Positions 9,894-20,371 of a DNA stretch of 64,000 nt are shown piece after piece. The stretch is from Prionace glauca (lineage: Eukaryota; Chordata; Chondrichthyes; Carcharhiniformes; Carcharhinidae): contig CM075760.1 in assembly GCA_037974335.1 (NCBI GenBank), positions 39,667,603 to 39,731,602 of the forward strand, in the 5' to 3' direction. The notes below the pieces were generated by a model. That model saw nothing but the letters and a program-made list of their open reading frames with translations. It made no database searches and was not told where the DNA came from. Within the stretch, counting starts at the first letter, position 1. Every line of letters begins with the position of its first letter. Made by a program: the position numbers and the translations under genes.

Positions 9894-10665
9894 AGCTTTT
9901 ATCAAAAACGTTTGGATTTAGGAAATATCTTAATGCAGGAAAGTGAGATATTAAGTGGCAAAATGTTTCCTGATTTCGCCCCTGAAAGTCTTAAACATTA
10001 AACATCGTTTAAAATCCAATTTGCTGAAATCTCGGACTCCCCAACCAGTAGCAAATGTTCCTGTTTATCAACCTTCTCCGCTTGGGAATGATCAAGTCAC
10101 TCCTTAACTAAATTCCAGCGTTTTAAAGTTGAACACCATCTACACTGTTAAACGGGCACTCCCAACATACATATAGTTTACAGAGTAAAATGTCTTCTCC
10201 TCCTGTTCTGTTCAAGGATTTTTAAATGCTGATTTTTAATTTTATGAAAAACAGAATATAAATGTTGTCGGTTCTGATTGCGGACTCTTCCCTATTTCAA
10301 TCATTGATCTCAGATCTTCACATTTTAAAAATAAATATTAAGCTCCGAATGTATTTTTCGGTCTCTCACTGTTTGCGCATAAAGACATTCATTGGTTAAC
10401 CCTTACTCTTAGCATATGGACATTTATAAACAACATGGTTCATTGAATTTTAATTCTAAGGTGTGTTAACTTACATTTCCCTGCACTGAAAACATCCACT
10501 AGTTTTATCCATTCACAAAATATTAATATTTCTTTGCAAATTGATGCTTCCAGCTATGCTGCTACAATTCCGTTTCTGTGTTATTTGCAAACTAACATAT
10601 TCAGCATTCAATCACATTCTATCACATTGTCTTAACAAATGCAACTAAACTGCATATCATCCTGC
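9894..10665. other. J-C intron stretch without recognised features
   Basis: AT-rich sequence. I see no exon, RSS or clear repeat. A TCR delta enhancer would be expected somewhere in a J-C intron by analogy with mammals, but I cannot point to one here. Confidence 0.5.
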
Positions 10666-10671
10666 ATAGGC

Positions 10672-12313
10672 ATGTGTGTGTGTGTGTGTGTGTGTGTTTG
10701 TATGTGAGTGTGTTTGTACGCCTGCATGCCTCTATGTCCATACTCTGTGTGAGTATCTGCGGCATATATATGTATTCAAATCTCGAAGCAGAATAGGAGC
10801 AGGTATGGCAATTTAGCCCACCGATACTGACCGAATATTCAAATTGATCATGGCACACACACACGTGCACTCACGCACATAAATATTTTGTTATACACAA
10901 ACATAGCATTTGCCTTCCTCATTGTTTGCTGCACCTGCATGCTAGCTTTTAGTTACGTGGAAGTCAACTCTTTTCAACTTCACACTGTTTCGGAAATACT
11001 CTATATTTCTTTGTTTTTCCAACTATAGTGGATAACTTCATAATTAGTCACTTTTTATCCCAACTGCTATGTCGCTCAGCTTGTCCAAATTCCCTTGAAA
11101 CCCTCATTGCATCCTCCTCTCCATTTTTTCTTTGTCATCAGCAAGGTTTCAACTATTTCATTTGGTCCCCACATCAAGTTTCTGCATGTGTTTCAGTCTC
11201 TGTGTTTGTTTCTGGGCATGTCTGTTTCTCAATACCTCAGCCTGTGTGTCTCTGGGTGTCTCTAGGTGTGTGTGTGTGTGTGTGTGTGTTTGAGTGTGTG
11301 TGTGTTTGTATGCCTGTGTGCCTATATGTCTATGCTTGTCTTCGTGAGTGCCTACGGCATGCAAATGTACTTCATTCTTAAGAGCAGGAGTAAGCCACTT
11401 GACCCACAAATAATGCTCCAACATTCAAACAGATCATGATGCGCGCGCGCGCACACACACACGCACACACAAAAACACACACATACACACACGTGTACAC
11501 TCATATTCCTATTTTATTAGACAAATATGTGACATTTGTCTTCCACGTGTCTTGCTGTGCCGACATGCTAGTTTTTAGTGACCCGTGAACAAGGACATTC
11601 TCTGGCAACAACTCTGTCCAATCTCGCCCCGCTTAGGATCTACTCTGCCTTTCTGGTATTTTTTGTCCTGCCACAGTGGATAATTTCACACATATTCAGT
11701 TTTTATTCCATCTGCCATGTTCTTGCCCATTGACTCAGCCTGCCTCAATCCCCTTCAAATCACCCATGTACCCTTCTCACCATTATGTGTGGGTCATAAG
11801 CAAGATTGGAAATATTTTATCCGGTCCCCAAATCTAGTTTGTCTGTGTTTGTGTGTGGTTCTGGTGTTTGTCTGACTCTCAATGTCTCAATGTGTCTCTG
11901 CGTTTGTGTATCTGGATATGACTGCTTCGAAATGCATGTGTGTGTGTCATAAAGTCATAGAATCAAGGTTAACAACATGGAAACGTGGCTTTGGCCCAAC
12001 TTGTTCATGCTGCCCTTTTCATAAAGCCTTAAGCTAATCCCAATTGCCCGCATTTGGCCCATATCCCCCTATTCCCATTTTACTCGTGTAACTATCTGAA
12101 TGCTTTTTAAAAGACAAAATTATACCCGTCGCTACTAATACCACTGGCAATTTGTTCAGACATTCACCACCCACTGTGTGAAAAGAAATGCCCCTCTGGG
12201 CACTTATGTATTTCCCTCTCTCTCTCTCCCTCACCTTAAACCTATGTCCTCTAGTCACTCTCAATACCTCAAGTCTGTTTCTCTCTGTGTGTCTCTAGAT
12301 CTGTGTGTGTGTT

Positions 12314-12359
<46 letters not shown>

Positions 12360-12590
12360 CCTGTGTGCCTCTATGTCTATATTTGTCTTTGTGGATGTCG
12401 ACGGCGTGCAAATATACTTCATTCTCAAAGGAACGTAAGAGCAGGAGTAGGCCATTTGGGTCACAAATAATGCTCCAACAACACGCACACTCATACACAC
12501 ATACACACACACACCAACACACAAGCGCACACACACATACACACGAGTACACTCATATTCCTATTTTGTTAGACAAATATGCAGCATTTG
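10672..12590 (+). repeat. Three direct copies of a TG-rich module in the J-C intron
   Basis: Each copy begins with a (TG)n tract (10672-10697, 11265-11289, 12316-12356), then TGTRYGCCTG, CCTMTATGTC, a YRCGGC stretch, CAGGAGTA, and an ACACAC block followed by ACTCATATTCCTATTTTRTTAG in copies 2 and 3. The downstream piece GATAACTTCATAATTAGTCA (11032) has a counterpart at 11690. Copy starts are about 590 and 1050 bp apart; the second interval is longer because a LINE end sits at 11948-12262. The (GC)(AC) tract at 11440-11500 has Z-DNA-prone composition. Confidence 0.8.
11948..12262 (-). mobile_element. CR1-clade LINE 3' end in the TG-module array
   Basis: On the plus strand it opens with CATAAAGTCATAGAATC and continues with CATGGAAACGTGGCTTTGG, the antisense 3' end of the family at 270-868. 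It reaches the TTAAACCTATGTCCTCTAGT stretch and then returns to module sequence (CTCAATACCTCAAGTCTG). The insertion separates two halves of a TG-module copy. Confidence 0.8.
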
Positions 12591-12594
12591 CAGA

Positions 12595-13975
12595 ATCCCT
12601 AACTTTAGTAAAAGATATTGACTATCTAGCAGATCTGTACCCCTCATTATTTTATAGACATCTATGATGTCATCACTCAGTCTTCTACGCACCAGAGAAA
12701 AAGTCGCAGTCTATCCAATCTCTCCTGATAGCTGAAACCATCAAGTCCCGGCAGCATCCTAGAAAATTTTTTCTGCAGTTTATAGTTTAATAATATCCTT
12801 TCTATATTAGAGTGACCAAGGCTGTACACAGTATTCAAAGTTGGCCTTACCAATATCTTATACAATTTCAACTAGACGTCCCAACTCCGGTATTCAGTGG
12901 TCTGACTAATGAAACCAAGCATGCTAAATGCTGTCATCACCACTCTATCCACCTGTGGACAGAAGAGCTATGAATCGATGCCCCGAAATCTCCTTGTTCT
13001 GTAACTCTTCCCAAAGCCTTACCATTAACTGAGTAAGTCCTGCCCTCATTCAATCTACCAGAATGCCTCACCTCTCACTTATCTAAGTAACACTCCATCT
13101 GCCAGTCGGCAGCACACTGGCTCAATTGATCAAGATCCCATTGCAATTCTTCACTGTCCATTCTGCACAAATCTTGGTGTAATCAGCAAGCTTACTAACT
13201 ATGCCTCCTATATTTTCGTCAAATCATTAATGTAGATGACAAATAACCGTGGACCCAGCACTGATCCCTGGGGCCCACTTCTGGTCACAGGCCTCCAGTT
13301 TGAAAAACAACTCTGTACAACAACTCTCTGGCTTCTGTCATCAAATCAATTTTGTATACATTTAGCTTCCTCACCGTGGATCCCGTGAGATTTAACCTTA
13401 TGAAACAACCTACCATGCGATACCTTGTCAATAATCCATATAGGCAACAACTGCACTGCCCTCATCAACCTTCTTGGCTATTCCTTAAAAAAACTCAATC
13501 AAATTTGTGAGAAATGATTTTCCACTCACAAAGTCATGCTGACTGTCCCTAATCAACCCTTGCATCTCTAAATGCTTGTAGATCCCATCTCTCAAAATAT
13601 GTTCCAAAACTTAACCACCACAGATGTCAGGCTCAATGGCTTGCAGTTCCCAAACTTTTCCCTGCAGTCCTTTTTAAACAAAGACACAACATTTGCCGCC
13701 CTCCAATCTTCAGCACCTTACCTGTGACCAACGATGATTCAAATTTCTCTGCTCGGGGACCCACAAATTCCTCCCTAGCCTCCCACAATATCCTGGGATA
13801 CATTTCATCAGGCCCAGAGGATTTATCTACCTCAATGCGCTTTGTGACTTGCAGCACCTCCTTCTCTGTAATATGTACAATCCTCAAGACATCACTATTT
13901 ATTTCCCGAGTTCCATAATATCCATGCTTTTCTCAATAGTAAATACTGAAGAGAAATATTCGTTTAGGATCTCAC
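12595..13975 (-). mobile_element. CR1-clade LINE, RT-bearing old copy
   Basis: Minus-strand frames show EVDKSSGPDEMYPRILWEA near 13830 (start of RT), then degraded RT, and KILVRPTLNTVYSLGHS with LPGLDGFSYQERLDRLRLF near 12750. Many frame breaks occur in between. It appears to have entered the third TG module, since TG-rich sequence resumes at 13976. Confidence 0.8.
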
Positions 13976-14112
13976 CTGTGTGTGTGTGTGTGTTTGTGCG
14001 TTTGTGTACATATGTGTCTGTGCATGTACGTGTGTCTGAGTATGTGCCTGGACGTGTGTGTGTGTGTGTGTGATGTGTCTGTGTATGTGTGTGTGTGTGT
14101 GTCAGAGAGAGG
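13976..14112 (+). repeat. TG-rich microsatellite before TRDC
   Basis: Degenerate (TG)n with TGTGCGTTTGTG and TATGTGTCTGTG variants, about 200 bp before the TRDC acceptor. It is probably the continuation of the TG module interrupted by the LINE at 12595-13975. Confidence 0.85.
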
Positions 14113-14317
14113 GAGAAAGAGTCATCACCCCTCAGCCTTCTCGGTGCCGAGGGAAAAAGGCCAAACAGATCCAGTCTCAGCGTTCGGTAAATTAATGGAG
14201 AAACTTACATATGGCTAAGGCACAGAAAAAAATGCGGTCTAATCGAATGGCACAGCAGGTTGGAGGAGGTCACCCTGTTGGATCCTGATTCTTTCCTTTT
14301 ATTTCTTAAATTTTCAG

Positions 14318-14629
14318 AGGTGAAAGACCCGGAAAAACCAAAATTGAGGGTCTTTTATCCGCCAGTGCCACCGGGAACCCCCGGCACCAACACAGCTGCA
14401 GTATGCTTGGCCTCAGACTTCTCCCCCAAGGCAATCGAGCTCTCCCTGTACATCGGATCCAACCAGGAGGTCAATGTGACAAGATCCAGCGTCCTATTGG
14501 AGAGCGGGAATTACAGGAGCTCGGGTTTCCTCTCTTTCCCCCAATCTGAGAAATCGCCAAACATCACGTGCAAGGCAGTTCACAATAATAAAAATTACTC
14601 AGTAAACATCCCGCCCGCAGCTGAAATTG
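14318..14629 (+). CDS. TRDC: TRDC exon 1: Ig constant domain of T-cell receptor delta
   Basis: The acceptor TTTTCAG ends at 14317. The exon opens with two bases (AG) that complete a codon begun in J, then 103 codons and one base before the donor GTAAGT at 14630: phase 1 at both ends, 312 nt. The residues that follow show a C-type Ig domain: Cys29 in AVCLASDFSP and Cys84 in NITCKAVHNN, 55 apart, and the SPKAIELSLYI strand, which aligns with YPKDIRINLV of human TRDC. There is no tryptophan between the cysteines, as in mammalian C-delta. Three N-glycosylation sequons are visible (NVT, NIT, NYS). It is the extracellular domain that packs on the gamma constant domain. The frame is clean and the gene looks functional. 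C-alpha is the main alternative, but exon 3 decides for delta. Confidence 0.93.
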
Positions 14630-14659
14630 GTAAGTTTATTTTATTTTCATTCATGTGAT

Positions 14660-14950
14660 GTGGGTGTTGTTGCCATGGCCAGCATTTATTGCTTATCCTA
14701 AATTGCCCTTCAGCAGAGGGCATTTAAGAGTCACATGCCAGCCAGACCATGTAGGGACAACACATTTCCTTCCCTAAAGGACATTAGTGAACCAGATGAG
14801 TTTTAATGATAATCAGCAATGGTTTCACGGTCATCATTAGACTTTTAATTCCATTTTTAAGAAATATTCAAGTTTCACATCTACAATACCCAGATCAGTA
14901 TCCTGGGTCGCTGGATTGTTAGCCCAGCGATAATGCCACTGAGCCACTGC
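14660..14950 (-). mobile_element. tRNA-derived SINE (family C) in TRDC intron 1
   Basis: The antisense body (TTTCCTTCCCTAAAGGACAT) is followed at the right by GGGTCGCTGGATTGTTAGCC and CAGCGATAATGCCACTGAG, the antisense tRNA-like head. It is nearly full length and lies 30 bp after the exon 1 donor. Confidence 0.75.
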
Positions 14951-15417
14951 CTCCTCCGAGAATGTTTTATGATAGGAAGAACGTTCACCAAAGTATAATC
15001 CATCCTTTTAACGACTGAAGGACTCTTGTGTCATCGTCACTCAAAAGGTAGTCTTTTTTGAAAGATTAGCTGACTAATGATTAAAGGTCATTTATTTTAG
15101 CCTCAGGACTTCACTGCAGGATTTCCTCAGTGTCTCAGACCTAACCAGCTTCAGTTATTTCATCAATCACTTTCAATCCATTATAAGGTCAGAAGTTGGG
15201 ATGTTCGCTGATGACTGAACAATGTTCAGCACCATTCAAGCCACCTCAGATCTTGAACTAGTGCATTACAACGGCAGCAATAGCTGGACAATATCTAAGC
15301 TTTGGCTGGCAAGCTGCAAATAACATTTGCGCCACACATGTTCCAGGCAATGACCAACTCCAACAGGTAAAAAAGCTAACAATCGGCTCTTGACAATTAA
15401 TGGTATTACCATGACTG

Positions 15418-15797
15418 AAACAAAGAGCAAAGAACAAAGAAAATTACAGCACAGGAATGGGCCTTTCGGCCCTCCAAGCCTGCAGCGACCATGCTACCCA
15501 ACTTAACTAAAACCCCCTACGCTTCCGGGGACCATACCTCTCTATTCCCATCCTGTTCATGAATGTCCAGACACTCCTTAAAACTGACTACCGTATCTGC
15601 TTCCACTACCACTCCCGGCAACGAGTTCCAGGTATCCATCACCCTATATGTAAAAAACCTGCCTCGTCCATCTCTGTTAAAGCTTCCTCCTCGCACCTTA
15701 AACCGATGCTTCCCAGTAATTCACTCTTCCACCCTGGGAAAAAGCTTCTGACTATCCAATTATACATACCTCTCATAATCTTGTAGACTTCTATCAG
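15418..15797 (-). mobile_element. CR1-clade LINE 3' end nested in the second LINE family
   Basis: The plus strand starts AAAGAGCAAAGAACAAAG and carries antisense C-terminal ORF2 sequence (CCTGGGAAAAAGCTTCTGAC). Its right junction runs TCAGGTCAACCCCCACTATG directly into the other LINE. The identical junction occurs again near 18240. Confidence 0.8.
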
Positions 15798-16051
15798 GTC
15801 AACCCCCACTATGAACATCCTGCGGGTTAAGGTTGCTCAGAAACTGGACTGGACTATCCATATAAGTGCAGAGACTGCAAGAGCATGTCGGAGATCGGGA
15901 ACCCTGTGGTGAATAACGTATCTCCTAATTCCCCAAATCCTCTGCACCATCCACAAGACATAATCATGAGTGTGGTAGTGTATTTGCCATTTGCCTGGAT
16001 GAGTGCAGCTCCAACAACACACAGAAATTTGACACGACCTAGGGCAAAGCA

Positions 16052-16395
16052 GCTCCAGTTGTTTAAAAGTTTATTTATTAGTGTCACAAGCAGGCTTACG
16101 TTAAATTGCAATGACATTACTGTGAAAATCCTCTAGTCGCCACACTCTGCGCCTGTTCGGGTGCACTGAGGGATAATTTAACACGGCCAATGCATCTAAC
16201 CAGCACGTCTCTCAGACTGTGGGAGGAAACCGGAGCACCTGGATCAAACCCACACTGACACGGGGAAAACGTGTAGACTCTGCACAGACAGTCACCCAAG
16301 CCGGGAATCGAACCCAGGTCCCTGACGCTGTGGCGGGGAGGGGTGGGTGTTGGTTGGCCGCAGTACTAATCACTGTGCCACTGTGCTGCTCTAGC
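16052..16395 (-). mobile_element. tRNA-derived SINE (family A), near full length
   Basis: Antisense copy: GTTTATTTATTAGTGTCACA at the left end, GGGAGGAAACCGGAGCACC in the body, then GGGAATCGAACCCAGGTCC (antisense B box) and AATCACTGTGCCACTGTG (antisense A-box region) at the right end. It interrupts the second LINE family. Confidence 0.85.
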
Positions 16396-16812
16396 ATTAA
16401 GTGGTCTATTCACAAACATCCACTTCTTCCACCACCCAAGCACAATGGCAGCAGTGTGCACCACCCACAGGATACACAGCAGTAACTCTCCAAGTCTCCT
16501 TCGGCTGAATCATCCAAACTCATGGCCGTTATCATCTCGGAGGACAAGGGCAGCAGATACCTGGGAACACCATTATTATAAGTTCCCCTCCAAGTCACTC
16601 AGCATCCTGACTTGGAAATGTTTCGGCAGTCCCTTCACTGTCGCTGGGTCAAAATGGTGGAACGTCTTCCCTAACAGCACTATGTGTGTACGTACACCTT
16701 ACAGACTGCTGAGGTTCAAGCAGGGAATTCACAACCATCTTCTGAAGGTGGCAATTAGGGATTGGCAATAAATGCTGACCTGCCAGCGATATCCACATTC
16801 CGTAAATTAATA

Positions 16813-17290
16813 AAAATAATAAAAGCTGACTATTACAATTCAGGGCAGTGTCCAGGACCGGCAGCTGCTGGTTCATCACCGAATTTAGGAAAGTATGAAA
16901 TACTAACCAGGATATAGGAGAATCCCGCTCCTCTGGAGAAATGCCCAGACATCATTAATCCACTGCAGAGCTGAAATCAGGCCTCGGTTTCCGACTTCTT
17001 CGGAAGACAGTGAAATACTGCACCGGTGGAATGGTCTGGATTCTGGGGTTTAATTCCTGTTGGGTAATCGAGCCTGCACTCTTTGATTTGCCGAACTAAA
17101 TGGCAGAGCTACCAATGTTTCCCCATTGTGAATAATCAAGTGAACAAGTCCAATCGAGCTGTTTGATTCTTACTTTGTTCGTGGCTATTGATTATGACAA
17201 CAACATTATTCGAAGTGATATTGAGAGCAAACATGGTTACAGTAATGTCACGAGCTCACTGAATAAGTCAAATGTCTTTATTGCCCTTGC
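16813..17290. other. TRDC intron sequence before the hinge exon
   Basis: Mostly unique-looking sequence. A phrase such as ATTCCTGTTGGGTAATCGAG near 17053 hints at an eroded repeat, but I cannot name one. Confidence 0.45.
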
Positions 17291-17292
17291 AG

Positions 17293-17355
17293 ATGAACCT
17301 CAATGCCTCACAAGCCGAAATGATTCCTCGACAGAATTAAGTGACACAGAAAACG
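17293..17355 (+). CDS. TRDC: TRDC exon 2: connecting peptide (hinge)
   Basis: Acceptor CCCTTGCAG ends at 17292 and donor GTATGT starts at 17356. The 63-nt exon is phase 1 at both ends. Joined to the G left by exon 1 it reads DEPQCLTSRNDSSTELSDTE then N. The single Cys is the likely partner for the interchain disulfide with the gamma chain, and NDS is a glycosylation sequon. An acidic, Ser/Thr-rich connecting peptide of this size suits TCR delta. There is no other coding exon of this kind nearby. Confidence 0.85.
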
Positions 17356-17457
17356 GTATGTGTTTTATTCAACATTTATCAAAAGTAAAACATTTGCAAA
17401 TAGATTAATAAGTGGACAAATATGCCCGGATACAGACCCGGAGATCAAATGATAAAC

Positions 17458-17640
17458 ATATAGTGAGATGGGGAGAAAGATAAATTGTCACACAGAGTGA
17501 GGGAGAGAGATATATAAATCCAGGGAAAGAGAGGGGGCAGGGGATTGGAGAGAGAGAAATTCAGAGTGAAGGAGAGATGAAGACAGATAGATACGCAGGC
17601 GGGCCGGCAGACTGACGGAGGGACAGGGATGGACAGACGG
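17458..17640 (+). repeat. Purine-rich (GA) tract in TRDC intron 2
   Basis: Strand-biased G/A sequence: repeated GAGAGA, AGGGAGAGAG and AGAGAGAAAT motifs over about 180 bp. It lies between the hinge and transmembrane exons. Confidence 0.7.
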
Positions 17641-17761
17641 ACGAAAGTCAAGCAGTTAGATAATGAAAAAAAAATCACATTAGCGGTGTACAGTTGTTTA
17701 TCAATTCCACATGATATATGCATTACACCAGATCTATCATTTTTTTCTCTTATTTTGGCAG

Positions 17762-17871
17762 ATCGAATGAGGGCGAACTTCTTGTCTTTGACGGTGATGG
17801 GGCTCAGGATTTTGTTTTTCAAGAGCATTGCCTTCAATGTCATGATGACGGCCAGGGTGTGGCTATTTTGA
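17762..17871 (+). CDS. TRDC: TRDC exon 3: transmembrane exon with stop codon
   Basis: Acceptor TTTTGGCAG ends at 17761. With the G left by exon 2 the frame opens DRMRANFLSLTVMGLRIL and continues FFKSIAFNVMMTARVWLF to TGA at 17869-17871. The pattern LTVxGLRxLFxKxxAxNxxxTA is the diagnostic membrane segment of TCR delta (compare human LTVLGLRVLFAK). The intramembrane Arg and Lys, which bind CD3 acidic residues, are both kept. There is no cytoplasmic tail beyond a few residues. The TGA is followed after one base by a good donor (G then GTAAGG), so a 3' untranslated exon is spliced on, as in human TRDC. Confidence 0.95.
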
Positions 17872-18029
17872 GGTAAGGACAGTCTCCTAAATGCGTGCCC
17901 GAAAAGACAAAGTGACGGCATCTCGCGAGGCCACTGTGGCAGGCGCTGGAGCTAACCCGCGGAGTGAATATTAACTTGGATGCATTTAGACAAACGAAAT
18001 CTTATTCCCCTGCTCCATCCTCATCGTTT

Positions 18030-18430
18030 TTCATCCCGCTCCCCCCAACCCCCGCTCCCAATCGCAGCCTTGACTTCTTAAACCTCTCCTGAGTAAAAAA
18101 TATGCCGTGTACATCTGCATTAAACTTTGCCCTTCGCACCTGAAACCTATGCCCCCTGGTAACTGACTCTTCTACCCTGGGAAAAAGCTTCTGACTATCC
18201 ATTCTGTCCATGCCTCTCATAATCTTGTAGACTTCTTTCAGGTCAACTCTCACTATCAACATCCTGAGGGTTAACGTTGCTCAGAAACTGGACTGAACTA
18301 TCCATATAAGTGCTCTGGTTGCAAGAGCATGTCGGAGATTGGGAATCCTGTGCTGAATAACGTATCTCTTAATCCCCCAAATCCTCTGCACCAACCACAA
18401 GATATAATCATTTGTGTTTGATTATGGGTG
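18030..18430 (-). mobile_element. Composite of CR1 end and second LINE family, copy 2
   Basis: The left part (to about 18250) is an antisense CR1 end. The right part (AACATCCTGAGGGTTAACG, then GTTGCTCAGAAACTGGACTG) is plus-strand sequence of the second LINE family. Both parts and their junction match 15600-15970 at about 90 percent by eye, so this is a duplicate of that nested composite. Confidence 0.8.
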
Positions 18431-18446
18431 TCACTGACTAGTCTCG

Positions 18447-18655
18447 CCTTTTACGCCCATCCCCTAGTCTTGAGCTGTGTGGCTCTTACGGAGAGTCGGA
18501 CAATATTTTTTAAAACTCAGTCGGTTGGTACTCGCTGATCCCCCTCTCTGCTCTCGGCCGTTGCCTCTCTCTCTTTGTCCCCTTCCTGCTCCCTCACACC
18601 TCATGGGCCTTTTAGCCCATCCCCTGGTCTTGAGCTGTGAGGCTCTTTCAGAGAG
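18447..18655 (+). repeat. Pair of 45-bp direct repeats
   Basis: CCCATCCCCTAGTCTTGAGC with a GCTGTGTGGCTCTTA end (from 18457) recurs as CCCATCCCCTGGTCTTGAGC from 18617. The copies are 160 bp apart, with a pyrimidine-rich CTCTCTCTTTGTCCCC stretch between them. Confidence 0.7.
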
Positions 18656-18811
18656 ACTCTATCAGCCAAATCGCATCCTTCTGCACTGTAGGGGTTCTTG
18701 TGCACTTGCATTGGTTTATGAGAATATTAATGGAGACCCTAAAGATAAAACGTGTTCTTTGCTTGCTCATCTTTGACATACTACCACTGTTGCTCCTTTC
18801 ATCCCAAACAG

Positions 18812-20125
18812 AACTTCGTTGGAGGATGAAATGGATTCAGGTGTGAACTCATTGACGGGGCATCAAAATTCAGACTCGTTCTGATCACAGATTCCACTTC
18901 AAGCAATTCAATCTCGCTTGTATTAAATGGCGGCTTAATTTTAAAGATCCTTATTTCGGTAACTTTTTTCCACTGTTGTTTTGATTTGAAACTCGTGGTT
19001 CTGCATGATTTCTACTGCTAATGCGACACAAACATTTCAATTATGTATTTTAGCAACAGCGTGGAGCTTACATTTATATGGTTTCTGCCTGCATTAGTGT
19101 CGGACACATTTTTGAAAACAGCATTTTCAATTTTAGGACATGTAGATCTTCGATTTTTATAATCTTTGCTTAAAATAGCAGAATCCTATTGCAGAGAAAG
19201 CAGCCACTCAGCCCATAGTGACAGTACCAGCCCCTTTACAGGGCAATCTAGCTAATGGAACCTCATCTTTCCCTTTTGGTTATTTTATTTCGATAGTTAT
19301 TTTGAACATTGTATTTTTATTGCATGCAATTTAAGAGCGGAAGATACACTTAATCAGCAAGGGTCTGATCGGATTTTCATCAGACTCGATAACTCAGTAG
19401 TTCGATTTGAATGGCGAACAGGGAAGCAGGGAAATGACCCCTACCTGATCCATTCAGTTTTAGTCAATCTGTGTTCCTTTGTTAGTATTTCAAGAGCAAG
19501 TGGAGGGAAGGGTAAGTTTGACTGCCTGGACTTACTTCTCTGAATCAAAGGAAGTCGATCAGAGCGAAAATCAGGCGGCTACTGGGATGCCACCCGCTTT
19601 TAGACTGCAGCCAAGGTGATGTTCTCGCTCCCATGCTTAATCTTGGACTCCAGAGTTTTCTGCCAGTGCCACCCCAGCCTGTACATCCGGGCCCTTAGAG
19701 ATAATCGAGACACCACCTGCCACTATGTAAAGTTTTATCATTACACCGCATTTCATAAGTAAGATGAGCAGGAGTTTTTGAACATTTCTCCATTAGCTTA
19801 GCCTAAAATCAATCTATCTGATACACAGTGCTCTCAGGTTATTTCACAAATGGGACGCTCATACACGTTTAAGATCGTCCGGTTAGGCAGGGGAAGCGAG
19901 ACTTATGGAGATAAAATTGTGAAGTGGAGTTGAGGATAATATCAAACCAGCCATGACTTCATTAAAAGGCCAGGCAGACCCGGTGGGCTGAATGGTCCAC
20001 TTCTGCTCCTCTGTCTTAAGGGCTCCTGCTTCGTTAATAACAGTTTTATGCGTATCTATCACCTTCTTCTTTTGTTATATGCATTGCAATTAATATTGAA
20101 TAAATTTGCAATCTTTAATGAAGGG
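18812..20125 (+). other. TRDC: Candidate 3' untranslated exon of TRDC
   Basis: A pyrimidine-rich acceptor (TTGCTCCTTTCATCCCAAACAG) ends at 18811, 940 bp after the donor that directly follows the TRDC stop. An AATAAA hexamer at 20099-20104 with a following GGGTGTCTTCTGTC stretch is a plausible poly(A) site. Mammalian TRDC has such a non-coding fourth exon. The 3' limit is a guess; a LINE 3' fragment at about 19880-20019 lies inside this interval. Confidence 0.4.
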
Positions 20126-20371
20126 TGTCTTCTGTCTCTTTGTTAATGCGATGGCAAAACATGCATTTGGTTTGGTCAACAGAGCGTACTTGTCGTCACG
20201 CAGCACAAATGGAGGCCACTCGGCCCATCGTGAGGATACCAGCTCCCCATGGCAGATCCCACCAATTGGAGCCAATTTGTTTTTTGAAGTCTAACAATTG
20301 AAAGTCCGCAGGTTTGAAGCTCCTGGTCTCAGGGCTGAGGTTCATTCGCTCGATGGCCATTCCATTTTAAA

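Larger units (their letters stand above)
15110..16812 (+). mobile_element. Second LINE family (not CR1), C-terminal half, twice interrupted
   Basis: Degraded reverse transcriptase reads in pieces on the plus strand: the FADD-type catalytic box region near 15200 (GGATGTTCGCTGATGACTG), AWMSAAPTT near 16000, RRTRAADTWEHHYYKFPSKS near 16540, and FTVAGSKWWNVFPNS near 16635. This is a non-CR1 non-LTR element that I recognise only as a common shark LINE. A CR1 end (15418-15797) and a SINE (16052-16395) interrupt it. A further piece lies at 31915-32045. Confidence 0.7.
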
